A DNA stretch of 64,000 bases from Leifsonia sp. Root1293. GTDB taxonomy: Bacteria; Actinomycetota; Actinomycetes; Actinomycetales; Microbacteriaceae. Where the stretch lies: contig NZ_LMEH01000002.1 of the NCBI RefSeq assembly GCF_001425325.1, positions 991,249 to 1,055,248 on the forward strand, read 5' to 3'. Position 1 is the first letter of the stretch, and each line of letters opens with the position of its first letter. The position numbers and the translations under genes were made by a program. Under the pieces are notes generated by a model. It ran no database searches. It was given only the letters and a program-made list of their open reading frames with translations, and had not been told where the DNA came from. This document shows, piece after piece, positions 8,376-16,745 of the stretch.

Positions 8376-9441
8376 TCCACCCGTATTCGTCTGGTTGACG
8401 GGTCACCTTCGAAACGTCGGCGATTCGATGCTGCGGCGACCCTACGCCGACGCGCTCAGGGACGCCGGGCCGCTCACCGTATGGGCAGGTCCCCCGGAAT
8501 CAGGCTACGTCCGAGGGCTGCGGCTGTCGGCTGGCGAGGCGTCTGTCTCGTTCGTGGCATGGTACCTTCGGCTTCTTCGCGCCTCGGTCACGGGCAAGCC
8601 GGTGTTCGCCTTCAACGCGGGTGAGTTCGGCGTGACCAAGGCCTACTTCGGAGGCATGATCGCAGCTCTCCCCGTTTTGGCCCTCATCAAGGTGAAGGGC
8701 GGCCGGGTCGTGTGGCTGGGAGGAGGTGTCAAAGTTCGAAAGTCGGGCTTCATGTGGCCGTTCGACCTGCTCGCGCGGTGGTGCGATGTCCTCCTCTGGC
8801 GCGACGTCGACTCCCCGAGGCTTATGGGTCGGGGCGCGGTCATGCCCGATTGGGGCTTCGGACTGGATGGCCAGCAGACCTTGGCGCCCGATGGACCTGT
8901 TACCGAGCGGCCGCTCCTTGCGATCTCATTGCGCGGTGACCGCGAGTATCCCTCGCTGCGCTGGGTCCGAGCAGTTCGTGAATTGGCCACTCGTCTGTCT
9001 CTCGAGCCTGTTGTCGTCGTGCAGGTGGAGGACGACGACGCAATGGGTAGTCGCCTCGCCCGTGACCTCGGTGCGCGGTTCGTGGGGTGGCAGTTCGACG
9101 ACCACCTCGCCCAAGAGGCGGTTGTGCGCGCGACCTACGCGCAGAGCAGGGTCACCCTCTCGGACCGTTTGCACGGGCTAATCATCGCCGCCACCGAGGG
9201 GAGCGTGCCTCTGGGGTGGTGCGACAGGGCGACACGCAAGATCTCGCAGCACATGGAGGTAGTTGGGCTGCCTTGGGTGGGGCCCGATGGCCGTGACAAC
9301 GCCGATCGTATCGGGGAGTTGACCCCCGATGCACTGGCCGAACTCGTGCCGCTCGCACACTCGGGTGTCCGATCGGCGCGAATACGGGTGGATGCCGTCC
9401 GGGCTGATCTGCATGACACGCTCACGTCCATCAGCCGATGA
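8365..9441 (+). CDS. Polysaccharide pyruvyl transferase family protein (copy 1)
   Basis: A 358-residue member of the CsaB/polysaccharide pyruvyl transferase family, which adds ketal-linked pyruvate from phosphoenolpyruvate to sugars. The family anchor NVGDSMLRR lies near residue 17, and SDRLHGLIIAATEG near residue 270 matches the conserved S-x-R-x-H stretch. It is clearly related to the gene at 29367 (both have an N-(V/I)-GD-x-x-LRR start and VMPD followed by an FG motif). GTG at 8365 is the start because AAGGAGC sits 8 bases upstream; earlier in-frame codons lie inside the previous gene. Real pyruvylation is inferred; some family members act as glycosyltransferases. Confidence 0.75.
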   Translation: MQSSPPVFVWLTGHLRNVGDSMLRRPYADALRDAGPLTVWAGPPESGYVRGLRLSAGEASVSFVAWYLRLLRASVTGKPVFAFNAGEFGVTKAYFGGMIAALPVLALIKVKGGRVVWLGGGVKVRKSGFMWPFDLLARWCDVLLWRDVDSPRLMGRGAVMPDWGFGLDGQQTLAPDGPVTERPLLAISLRGDREYPSLRWVRAVRELATRLSLEPVVVVQVEDDDAMGSRLARDLGARFVGWQFDDHLAQEAVVRATYAQSRVTLSDRLHGLIIAATEGSVPLGWCDRATRKISQHMEVVGLPWVGPDGRDNADRIGELTPDALAELVPLAHSGVRSARIRVDAVRADLHDTLTSISR

Positions 9442-10640
9442 ATCGGTCACGAGCGCTGCTGATCGGATCGCAGATCGCGGGACAGATCGCGTTTCTGGCT
9501 GTCATGCCGGTGCTTACGCGCGTGTTCGAACCCGGCGACCTGGGAATCTATCAGGTTGCCCTCGCAGCAGGGCTCATCCTTCAGCCGTTGGCCACCCTGC
9601 GCCTCGAGTTCGTGATCCCCTCTGTCGTGACCAGCCGGGAGCTCAAGCGCATCTCCCGGATAGCAACTTGGTCGCAGGTCTGTGCCGGCATAGCGCTCCT
9701 CGGCGTCGGAGTCGCCGGTGCCCTTCTCGACGAATCGAGTTTCGCCGCATCGGCGACGATGGCGGCCATGATCATGGTGAGCTACGCCAGCATGGCGATC
9801 GAGAACGCCTACCTGGTGCGAGACCGCCAGCTTCGCCGCCTCGCCATCCGGAACGTCGCAGCGGGTCTGATCGCCGCGGCCCTGCAAGCAGCCGTTGCGA
9901 TCTTCATTCCGAACCTCTTCCTGCTGGCGGCTTCGATCCTTGTCGGGCGGCTGATCGCAGTTCTCGCAACGCGCGAGTGGGGTGGCAAGGATCGGCGCGA
10001 CCACGGTACGGACGAGCATCTGCCGTGGTCCGCCCGCCGAGGCATGTATGCAGTGGCGTCAGGACTGGTGTCCTCGGCCTCCCTTCAGATCCTGACTCTG
10101 TACTCGTCGGTGGGATTCGGCAGCGCGGCAGCGGGGTACGTGGGAGTGGCGCAGCGCACGGCCAGCGCGCCACTGTCGCTCGTGAGCCAGGCGCTCTCCC
10201 AGTACACGCAGTCCCACCTGGCGCCGCTCGTGCGTTCCAGGGATTCATCGTTGCGTTCGGAGCTGGTTCGTCAGACCCGCAGCCTCATACCTCTGGCGAT
10301 CGCCACTACGGTGGCGCTTTCAGTGCTCGGGCCGCTTCTCGCCGTCCCCGTCTTCGGACCGGGATGGGAGCAGGCGGGGTGGGTCATCGCTGCGCTCGCG
10401 CTGCCCACCGGGCTCCAGCTCCTTATAGCACCGGCGACTCCGTTGTTCATGATGATCGGGCGCGAACGCGACCTCTTCTACATCCAGCTCATGCGGCTGT
10501 GCCTGTCGTTGGGCCTTGCGATCATCCTCAACCTGATGACCGGTGCCCTTCTGCTCGCAGTGATCGGTTACGGGATCGGGACGTGCATCGGCTACGCGGT
10601 CACTTTTGTCGTGCTGGTTCGGGTGATACCGAGGGAGTGA
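9438..10640 (+). CDS. Wzx-type lipid-linked oligosaccharide flippase (MOP superfamily)
   Basis: A 400-residue polytopic membrane protein whose N-terminus (SQIAGQIAFLAVMPVLTRVFEPGDLGIYQVALAAG) is typical of Wzx flippases, with paired hydrophobic segments throughout. It should move the undecaprenyl-linked repeat unit built by block A enzymes across the membrane. It overlaps the upstream pyruvyltransferase-fold gene by 4 bases (ATGA). Its last 41 bases overlap the 3' end of the convergent wzy on the minus strand, so the two mRNAs are complementary there. Confidence 0.85.
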   Translation: MNRSRALLIGSQIAGQIAFLAVMPVLTRVFEPGDLGIYQVALAAGLILQPLATLRLEFVIPSVVTSRELKRISRIATWSQVCAGIALLGVGVAGALLDESSFAASATMAAMIMVSYASMAIENAYLVRDRQLRRLAIRNVAAGLIAAALQAAVAIFIPNLFLLAASILVGRLIAVLATREWGGKDRRDHGTDEHLPWSARRGMYAVASGLVSSASLQILTLYSSVGFGSAAAGYVGVAQRTASAPLSLVSQALSQYTQSHLAPLVRSRDSSLRSELVRQTRSLIPLAIATTVALSVLGPLLAVPVFGPGWEQAGWVIAALALPTGLQLLIAPATPLFMMIGRERDLFYIQLMRLCLSLGLAIILNLMTGALLLAVIGYGIGTCIGYAVTFVVLVRVIPRE

Positions 10641-11802
10641 AGTTCTCTCGGCGGCCTCGCACAGGTGCAGGACCGCCTTCCAATACGTTCCTCGTCGCAA
10701 ACAGGAAGCCCAGCGTCAGCAGGAACCAGAAAGTGCGTGCGTTCAGGTCGCCGGAGATCGACACGCTGAGTGTCTCTGCACTCAACAGAGCGAGCACGAG
10801 GAGCGTGGTGCGGTTCGATCGGGCTTGGGTGGCGAGGACGATCAGGACAGCGACAAGAGAAACGACAAGGATCGAGCCAGGCAGGACGCCGAGTTCAGCG
10901 AACACCTCGAGGAAGATGTTGTGGGGCCACAGGTGCCGCGGATGCCCGGCAACGATCGACCAGTTGCCGAATCCGACACCAGCGGGGTTCTCGCCGATGA
11001 TCCGAAGAGTGATCGCCCGGTAGAGCTCGCGCGTCTGATCTGTGTCCCCGTTCTCCAAGAGGTCCGCGAAACGGCTGTTCGCGAAGAAGGGGAGGGTGAT
11101 TACAGCCCACACAGCGGCCACGCACCCGGCGATGATGAGGGAGATCTTCCACACCCGGCCGCGCTGGGAGAACACGGTGAGGACCCCCAATCCGACGACG
11201 ACTGCGAGCAGCGGCCCTCGAGACCCTGACGCGAGGATCCCCGCGCCGAGGATGGCTACCACGAGAATGGTCGGGAAGGTCTTGGCGGCCTTCTCCCATC
11301 GCAGCCACACCATTATGATGATGCCCGCAGCGAGCGCCCGAGCAAGCCAGATCGGGTTCGAACCGAAGAGGTCGGCTCGCCCGCCGTCATAGCCCGCTAC
11401 AGCAAGGATGGCCAACACACTCGAGCCGAAGATCCACGCCCAACCGAGCGTGTAGATGGTCCGTCGGTCGCGGATCAGACATGCCGCCGCCGCAGAGACT
11501 GCAGTGATGGTCATCCATTTCTGGAGTTTGTCGTCACCGTAATCAGTCGTCGGAGCAACGTAGAGCGCGTGCAGGGCGAAGATGCAGAAGAGGGGAATGA
11601 CGAACACCAGCACCGGGTGAATGCGAGGTAAGAATCGAAGTACCTCGAAGATGATGACCGGTACAGCGATGACCGTCGCGACGAGCACCGGGCTGAAGCC
11701 GAACACCGGTGGGAAGAGAGAGCCGAGAAGGAGCGCCACCACCAGGATCGACCGGCTGACGCGTCCGAATTTCGTTAGTGGACGCGCTGATGTGTCTGAC
11801 AC
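10600..11802 (-). CDS. O-antigen polymerase/ligase-like protein (Wzy candidate, block A)
   Basis: A 400-residue integral membrane protein with about ten hydrophobic segments and a larger loop between the later ones (roughly residues 240-300, including WPHNIFLEVFAELGVLPG, a segment typical of the O-antigen ligase/Wzy_C family). It is the natural polymerase for the repeat unit flipped by the neighbouring Wzx. The start is GTG at 11802 with GAGGG upstream. Its 3' end converges on and overlaps wzx by 41 bases. An O-antigen ligase role is unlikely in an organism without lipopolysaccharide. Confidence 0.8.
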   Translation of the reverse strand: MSDTSARPLTKFGRVSRSILVVALLLGSLFPPVFGFSPVLVATVIAVPVIIFEVLRFLPRIHPVLVFVIPLFCIFALHALYVAPTTDYGDDKLQKWMTITAVSAAAACLIRDRRTIYTLGWAWIFGSSVLAILAVAGYDGGRADLFGSNPIWLARALAAGIIIMVWLRWEKAAKTFPTILVVAILGAGILASGSRGPLLAVVVGLGVLTVFSQRGRVWKISLIIAGCVAAVWAVITLPFFANSRFADLLENGDTDQTRELYRAITLRIIGENPAGVGFGNWSIVAGHPRHLWPHNIFLEVFAELGVLPGSILVVSLVAVLIVLATQARSNRTTLLVLALLSAETLSVSISGDLNARTFWFLLTLGFLFATRNVLEGGPAPVRGRRENFTPSVSPEPARQK

Positions 11803-11956
11803 CGAGTCCCTCGTCCGTCTGTCTTTGCATGTCCTGCGCTGACCACTTTACCGCGCCGCCCGTCAGCCGGCGCGCTGACAAGTTCGGCAGCGGGGACTCG
11901 TCGCGGGGTCCCGTGAACGGGTGATCTGAGCGGTTCGCTGCTGTAGGCATCCAAGG

Positions 11957-13795
11957 TCAGGATGATGGTGAGCACGAGATGGCCTGCGACACAACGTCAG
12001 TAGCCGCAACCATTGGTGTCACCTGCGCTGAAAGCTCCTTCGGACTCGAGCCCCCATCCGTGAAGGTGAATCGAATCGACGAGACGCCACCAGGCGGTAT
12101 CGCAACGGTGACCTTCCCAACGGGGTAGTCGGTGTCATGGAGCGACGGCAGATCCTGAGGCTGGCCGTCGACTGTAATGCCCGTGATCGTCGAACCAGGG
12201 GGCGCGTACAGCATGGTGATGACACGTTGTTCGCCCGGCTGCAGGTTCTCGCGTTCCCACTGGCCAATGATCGATGCGGAGAGGTCTTCCGCGTTGGCCG
12301 GAACTGCACTCGAGAGATCGACCTGCACGCCGTAGGTCGACAGCTGGTCCGTGCCGCAGGCACCGGATTCGAGGGTCACGGACTGGCGGAGGTAGTAGTT
12401 GAGCTTCGACCCGACCGCATCTTGGAAGTAGATGCCGACCTTCTCGGTTGTCGCATCGCTCTTCGGCAGTGGCCCGTTCACGTTCAGCGCCGCGAATGCC
12501 GACTGCTCAACCTCATGCGCGCTCCAGAGCATGAGTCGCTGTTCAGACAGTCCTCGGCCGATGCCGGCGATCGCGGCCTCAGGCTCGAGGGATCCGTCCA
12601 TCAAGCGGGAGAACGCCGCCTGCACGACCTCTCCATAGACCGCGTCCTGCATGATGTTGTCTTCGACGACATCGCCACTGTCATATCTCGCATACACGGT
12701 GTTGAGGATGAACGGCACCAGCGTCTTGCTGTCGATGACGTCGCCAGTCGAGATTGTCATGGGCGCAGATGCCCGGAGAATGTAGCTCAATGCCATCGGG
12801 TCGACCGAGATGACGCCGTCCAGAGGAGTTCCGCGAGCCTGGGTGAAGTTGGCCTGGATGATCTCTGCGGCGCTAGTGAAGTCCGGGCGAAGGGTCGCGT
12901 TGGCGATGAAGGTTCCGTAGATGCCGTCGGGGTAGACCGCCTCGGCGCCGTCGGGGATGGGTACGATCGAGCTGGCGGACTTGGGGAAGTTGTCGAACCC
13001 GGCAGGCACGATGGAATCGATCACGATCCGGCCGGCGTCGACCTTCAGCACCGCGAAGGAGAGCGCTGTGCCGCCGAGGGCGCGCGATTCCGCGTTGTTC
13101 TGGAAGACGACTGCGTAGGTACGTGTGCCGTCAGCTCCCAAGAGTTGGGGGACCAAGGGAATCACGGAGCCCAGAGACTTTATCGGCGCAGCGATGTCGG
13201 AGAGACGATTTCGCAGAGACGTCGCAATGGCGGCTACCTGCGGGATGGCACTCGCAGTGTCGATCTGGCTCATCCGGGACTGGGCTCGTTCCATCGAACT
13301 CGCAGCGCGCTCCACGGCAGGGGTGGCATCGACGAACGGCTGCGGGTCTAGAGCCGAACCCGCGGGCAGGACGGTGGACGGGTTGATCGTGCCCAACACC
13401 CCGACGAGCGGGCCGGCGACATCCGTCATCACCAGGTTGGTGACGCTCGCGAGCTGGCGAACCGCGTGAAGATTGGGTCCGGCGAGGGGGACGACCTCCA
13501 TGGCCCGCCAGACGGGATCGCTCGTGAGCGATGCGGCCGCTGCGGTGGAGTCCGAGATCTCGTTCACGGTGCGCTCGGCCTTCTCGACGTCGAACGCCAG
13601 CGCCTGCGTCTTCAGCGTCGAGATCTTGGCCTGGGCCGACTCCAGCTCGCTCTTGGCCATCCAGCCGCGGATGCCGACCCACGCGACTGCGGCGACGAGG
13701 AGCACTCCGACGCTTGCGACCACCCAGACCCAGACGCGTCGCGTACGTCGCTTGCCTCGTCTTGAGGCGCGACGAGTGTCCGGAAGTTCAGGCAT
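11957..13795 (-). CDS. DUF4012 domain-containing membrane protein
   Basis: A 612-residue protein with a basic cytoplasmic N-terminus (RRASRRGKRRTRR), one transmembrane segment at about residues 20-40, then a long extracytoplasmic region. YAVVFQNNAESRALGGT and later GVISVDPMALSYILRA are hallmarks of DUF4012, a family often found beside actinobacterial polysaccharide genes; its biochemical role is unknown to me. ATG 13795 places the membrane segment normally and leaves 173 bases to the divergent small gene. An in-frame ATG at 13912 would add 39 residues, and neither has a strong ribosome-binding site. Low G+C links it to block A rather than block B. Confidence 0.8.
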   Translation of the reverse strand: MPELPDTRRASRRGKRRTRRVWVWVVASVGVLLVAAVAWVGIRGWMAKSELESAQAKISTLKTQALAFDVEKAERTVNEISDSTAAAASLTSDPVWRAMEVVPLAGPNLHAVRQLASVTNLVMTDVAGPLVGVLGTINPSTVLPAGSALDPQPFVDATPAVERAASSMERAQSRMSQIDTASAIPQVAAIATSLRNRLSDIAAPIKSLGSVIPLVPQLLGADGTRTYAVVFQNNAESRALGGTALSFAVLKVDAGRIVIDSIVPAGFDNFPKSASSIVPIPDGAEAVYPDGIYGTFIANATLRPDFTSAAEIIQANFTQARGTPLDGVISVDPMALSYILRASAPMTISTGDVIDSKTLVPFILNTVYARYDSGDVVEDNIMQDAVYGEVVQAAFSRLMDGSLEPEAAIAGIGRGLSEQRLMLWSAHEVEQSAFAALNVNGPLPKSDATTEKVGIYFQDAVGSKLNYYLRQSVTLESGACGTDQLSTYGVQVDLSSAVPANAEDLSASIIGQWERENLQPGEQRVITMLYAPPGSTITGITVDGQPQDLPSLHDTDYPVGKVTVAIPPGGVSSIRFTFTDGGSSPKELSAQVTPMVAATDVVSQAISCSPSS

Positions 13796-13968
13796 CCGAG
13801 CATTCAACCATGAGCCATCTGGGATCTTCCCGAACGACGACCGTGTGCGCGCGTTCGAGCCACGAAATGCCCCCGCGGACTGGGGTGTTCCCGTCCAGCC
13901 GCTGTTCACCATCGCTCGATAGCATTCAGAAGTCCCGCTCTTTCGGGTAGTGCGGGCAGTTCGGGAGA

Positions 13969-14178
13969 ATGATGAGCTCCGCAAACGTGAGCGCTTCGCA
14001 GCGACCCACCAGTGACACCTTCGACGCCGTCGTGCTCGAAGCTCCGATCTCGGGCCTCAGCGCGATCGCGGGTCGTGCCGCATCCGCCGGCATCATGCTG
14101 CTGGTCGCACCACTTCTCATCGTGGTCGCGTTCGTCGCCCGGGTGTTCGCGGCCATCTCCGGTGAACACCGCGACTGA
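13969..14178 (+). CDS. Small hypothetical membrane protein
   Basis: A 69-codon frame lying alone on the plus strand between two minus-strand genes. The product has a hydrophilic N-terminus, a hydrophobic stretch (IMLLVAPLLIVVAFVARVF, residues about 42-60) and a short charged tail. CGGGAGA lies just before the tandem ATGATG; the second ATG (13972) has the better spacing. It diverges from the DUF4012 gene, with 173 bases between them for promoters. I do not recognise a family, and it may be a chance frame. Confidence 0.4.
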   Translation: MMSSANVSASQRPTSDTFDAVVLEAPISGLSAIAGRAASAGIMLLVAPLLIVVAFVARVFAAISGEHRD

Positions 14179-14207
14179 CTGCCCGAGACTTCCGGCGGCG
14201 CGCGTGT

Positions 14208-14684
14208 TCAGCGCATCGACGTGCGCGCCGGTGCAGTGCCCCGCACGCCGCTCGATGCCCGCGATCCGCGTGCCATGAGCGTGCCGACCAGCAGCACGAG
14301 AAGGCTGCCGATGAGGGCGCCGATGCTGTTCGCGATCACGTCGCGAACGCTCGGGTAGCGATCGGGCAGCAGGAGGAGCTGGGTGAGTTCGATCGCTGTC
14401 GAGAGAACCACGGCGGCCAGGGTCGACAGCCACCAGAGGCGACGGCCGAGCAGCACGGTCAGGATGATTCCGAACGGGAGGAACATCACCACGTTCGACG
14501 TGAACTCGATCATGTCGTAGGTCACCCAGTCGAGGCCCAGCTGGTGGAACCAGATGATCGAGGCGTACACCTCGTGGTTCGCCGGCTTGTCGACGGGCTC
14601 TGGCCACAGCACCACGAGGGCGAGCACGAGCAGGTAGACCGCCATCAGCACGGCGGCCAGACGACGGCGCCGAGTGGGACTCAT
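14208..14684 (-). CDS. VanZ-family membrane protein
   Basis: A 158-residue protein with four or so hydrophobic segments and the VanZ-like core NVVMFLPFGIILTVLL followed by ELTQLLLLPDRYPSVRDVIANSIGALIGSLL, which carries the family's E-x-x-Q and D-x-x-x-N positions. VanZ of enterococci gives low-level teicoplanin resistance; most actinobacterial relatives have no known function. The ATG at 14684 overlaps the stop of the upstream CHAP-like gene (ATGA), so it is the last gene of the lyase operon. The C-terminal tail is basic and probably cytoplasmic. Confidence 0.85.
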   Translation of the reverse strand: MSPTRRRRLAAVLMAVYLLVLALVVLWPEPVDKPANHEVYASIIWFHQLGLDWVTYDMIEFTSNVVMFLPFGIILTVLLGRRLWWLSTLAAVVLSTAIELTQLLLLPDRYPSVRDVIANSIGALIGSLLVLLVGTLMARGSRASSGVRGTAPARTSMR

Positions 14685-15259
14685 GCCACCACGTACTCGG
14701 GGTATCCGAAGACGATGTTCGAATCCCAGGGCTGCCCGTAGCGGCGAACGAAGGTCTGGTCGTGAGGCAGGAAGTCAGGCACATCACCCTCCACCGTGGC
14801 GACGACGCCGGCACTCGCGCGTTCGACGTAGCCGGCGTGATAGATGCTCTCGAGGGGTCCGTCGCTGTAGAAGATCACGGCACCGTCTCGCGGCTCCGTC
14901 CCGACCTGTCCCAGAGCGTTGAAGTGTTCGTACAACTCACGCGCATCCGGAGTCTGCGGCACGGCGTTCTCACGCAGCAACCACGACACGTACAGCGTGC
15001 TCCACGTCGTCGCCGTTGCGGCATCCGGGCCCCACGGACTCGCCGCCAGCCTCATGCCTGCACTGCCGAGCGCCTCCGCTCGCACCTCGTCGATGGTGCG
15101 TGTCGGGGCGGGCGGCGGCGTCGGCGTGGGAGTGCCGGCACCGGCTCCCGAGATCGCGGGCACCGCATCCCGCGGCAGCAAGGCAACGCCGACGGCTCCC
15201 GCAGCGACGGTGCCGAGGGCCGCCACGATCACGGTTCGACGACGGATGCCGCCGCTCAC
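14681..15259 (-). CDS. Exported CHAP/amidase-like protein
   Basis: A 192-residue protein with an N-terminal GIRRRTVIVAALGTVAAGAVGVALL signal or anchor of twin-arginine-like character, followed by a Thr/Pro linker (about residues 35-47). The rest resembles CHAP-type domains: a WSTLYVSWLLRENAVP helix, then DGAVIFYS, HAGYVE and VEGD in the usual order. The catalytic Cys expected in the first helix is not evident (SWLLREN), so it may be inactive or only distantly related. The GTG at 15259 overlaps the upstream lyase stop as GTGA; a longer in-frame extension into the lyase gene is not credible. Confidence 0.6.
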   Translation of the reverse strand: MSGGIRRRTVIVAALGTVAAGAVGVALLPRDAVPAISGAGAGTPTPTPPPAPTRTIDEVRAEALGSAGMRLAASPWGPDAATATTWSTLYVSWLLRENAVPQTPDARELYEHFNALGQVGTEPRDGAVIFYSDGPLESIYHAGYVERASAGVVATVEGDVPDFLPHDQTFVRRYGQPWDSNIVFGYPEYVVA

Positions 15260-16407
15260 GGCTTGGCCCCGTTGCGATAGGAGCGCGGATCGGCCTCTGC
15301 GACCGTGCGGGCGATCCGGTGTCCCGTCTGGTACATCGACACCACGGGGAACCTGTTGGCGACGCGATAGATCTGCATGTCGGTGCGGAAGGCCTCCGAA
15401 TCCGGACGCGCGAGCACCCGTGGGACCCGATGGGCGCCGTTGACGAAGGGAACGGGCTGAACGCTCGTCGCCGCTCCCTGGTTCACGTAGGTCTCGATCC
15501 AGCCCTTCGAGATGGAACGCGAGACGTGGATGCGGAGCACCACATCCGTCCAGCGGCCGCGGCGGTAGGGCAACGACAGATAGGGCCACGGGTCGCCGGC
15601 GTTCAGCTCGTTGCCGCGCACGACGAACTCATCCAGCGGGTCGCTGGCCAGGCGCCGGTCGGCGTGCAGCACCAACGGCGATCCCTGCACGTAGGGCGGG
15701 CCGTAGAACTGGAACAGGGCGATGTACCCGGTCGCGTCGGGTCCGTTCGGGTTGGCCGGATCGCTCTTGGGATAGACCGTCGGGAAGTCGGCCGGCGGCA
15801 TGAAGGCGAAGCCGACGCAGAACTCGTCGCCCTCGACGATGTTGCGCCGGCTCGACGACTGGAATCTCACCGTGGTCTTGGTCGGCTGATCGGCGTCGTA
15901 GCGGGCGCTCTCGGGAACCGAGATCTTGGCCACCTTGCGGGCCGACCCCAGGATCGGGTCGTTGACCAGCTGCACGTACTTCGCCCCCACGACGGCTCCG
16001 TGGCCTGCCTTCCACTGCTCGAGGGTTCCGTCGTACTTGGCGGCCCAGGCCAGCTCGGACCGCCATCCGCCGGTCGGCAGCGCATCGTTCTGGAAGCGGT
16101 TCGCGGTCGCGACCCCGATGAACGGCGAGGTGATGGTGACCCCGTCGACCACGGCACGCGCGCGGATCCAGAACACGCCGTCCGAGGGCGTCGGAGTGAC
16201 GTTGTCGACGAGCTTCCTCGTGGTGTTCCAGGCGATGTAGTACTTGCCGCCTCCAACGCCCTTCGCCTCGCGGGTGCCGAACTCCGGCACGCCGACGATG
16301 ATGGTCACGCCGGAGACCTTCGTGCCTCCCGTGATCTTCGCCACGACGTTGACCGTGCCCGAGACCCTCGTCTCCGTGGCTGGCGAGATGATCGCGATGG
16401 TGGCCAT
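15256..16407 (-). CDS. Polysaccharide lyase, heparin-lyase-I-like fold, with N-terminal Ig-like domain
   Basis: A 383-residue protein. Residues 1-105 look like an Ig-like beta domain (IAIISPATETRVSGTVNVVAKI, then VSGVTIIV and DGVFWIRARAVVDG). Residues about 115-340 have the layout of a beta-jelly-roll lyase: GGWRSELAW near the start, ESARYDADQPTKTTVRFQS, DEFCVGFAFMPP, and WTDVVLRIHVSRSISKGWIETYVNQG. AGGAGGAGAA directly before ATG 16407 fixes the start, so the protein has no signal peptide, which is odd for a depolymerase. A -10-like TATAAC on the minus strand at 16570-16575 could drive the operon with the CHAP-like and VanZ genes. The substrate is unknown. Confidence 0.7.
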   Translation of the reverse strand: MATIAIISPATETRVSGTVNVVAKITGGTKVSGVTIIVGVPEFGTREAKGVGGGKYYIAWNTTRKLVDNVTPTPSDGVFWIRARAVVDGVTITSPFIGVATANRFQNDALPTGGWRSELAWAAKYDGTLEQWKAGHGAVVGAKYVQLVNDPILGSARKVAKISVPESARYDADQPTKTTVRFQSSSRRNIVEGDEFCVGFAFMPPADFPTVYPKSDPANPNGPDATGYIALFQFYGPPYVQGSPLVLHADRRLASDPLDEFVVRGNELNAGDPWPYLSLPYRRGRWTDVVLRIHVSRSISKGWIETYVNQGAATSVQPVPFVNGAHRVPRVLARPDSEAFRTDMQIYRVANRFPVVSMYQTGHRIARTVAEADPRSYRNGAKP

Positions 16408-16745
16408 CGGTTCTCCTCCTCGCGCGGATGCTGCATCGGTTCACATCGCGAGGGGTGGACCTCAGGGAAGCGAGACTCGGTTGCCAGAGCCGCATCATCG
16501 GTCCAACATCATCGCCCGTTCCCTCGCGCCGTGCGTGGCCGGCTTCAGCCCCACGTACGGTTCTCACAAGTTATAGGGGGCATCCGCAAAGCGCAAGGAC
16601 GCCTCGCCGCCCGGGGAAACGCCTGCGTGTCGATCCTGTTAACAACATGAGGCATCCGTGTTTTCAGACTGATGGCGTTGTTAGAGTCGTGCCGAATCGG
16701 CCACCCGCAGGCGCGGGTCGGGCCGTCTGTGAGCCAGGAGGCAGC
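16408..16745. other. Divergent intergenic region between lyase operon and Tat hydrolase
   Basis: These 338 bases carry no convincing gene. They hold the ribosome-binding site of the lyase (16409-16418), a probable minus-strand promoter near 16570-16596 and the upstream region of the plus-strand hydrolase, including GTTAAC at 16638-16643 and the GCCAGGAGGC ribosome-binding site at 16732-16741. I could not call a plus-strand promoter with confidence. Confidence 0.6.
16570..16596 (-). promoter_or_regulatory. Possible promoter of the lyase-CHAP-VanZ operon
   Basis: Read on the minus strand, TTGCGC (16591-16596) and TATAAC (16570-16575) are separated by 15 bases, giving a predicted start near 16563 and a leader of about 155 bases before the lyase ATG. 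The -10 matches the consensus at 5 of 6 positions; the -35 is weak and the spacer is short. Confidence 0.4.

Noticed and set aside
11775-11975. A 66-codon minus-strand frame before wzy of block A
   Set aside because: It overlaps the wzy start in another frame, lacks a ribosome-binding site and has no family features.
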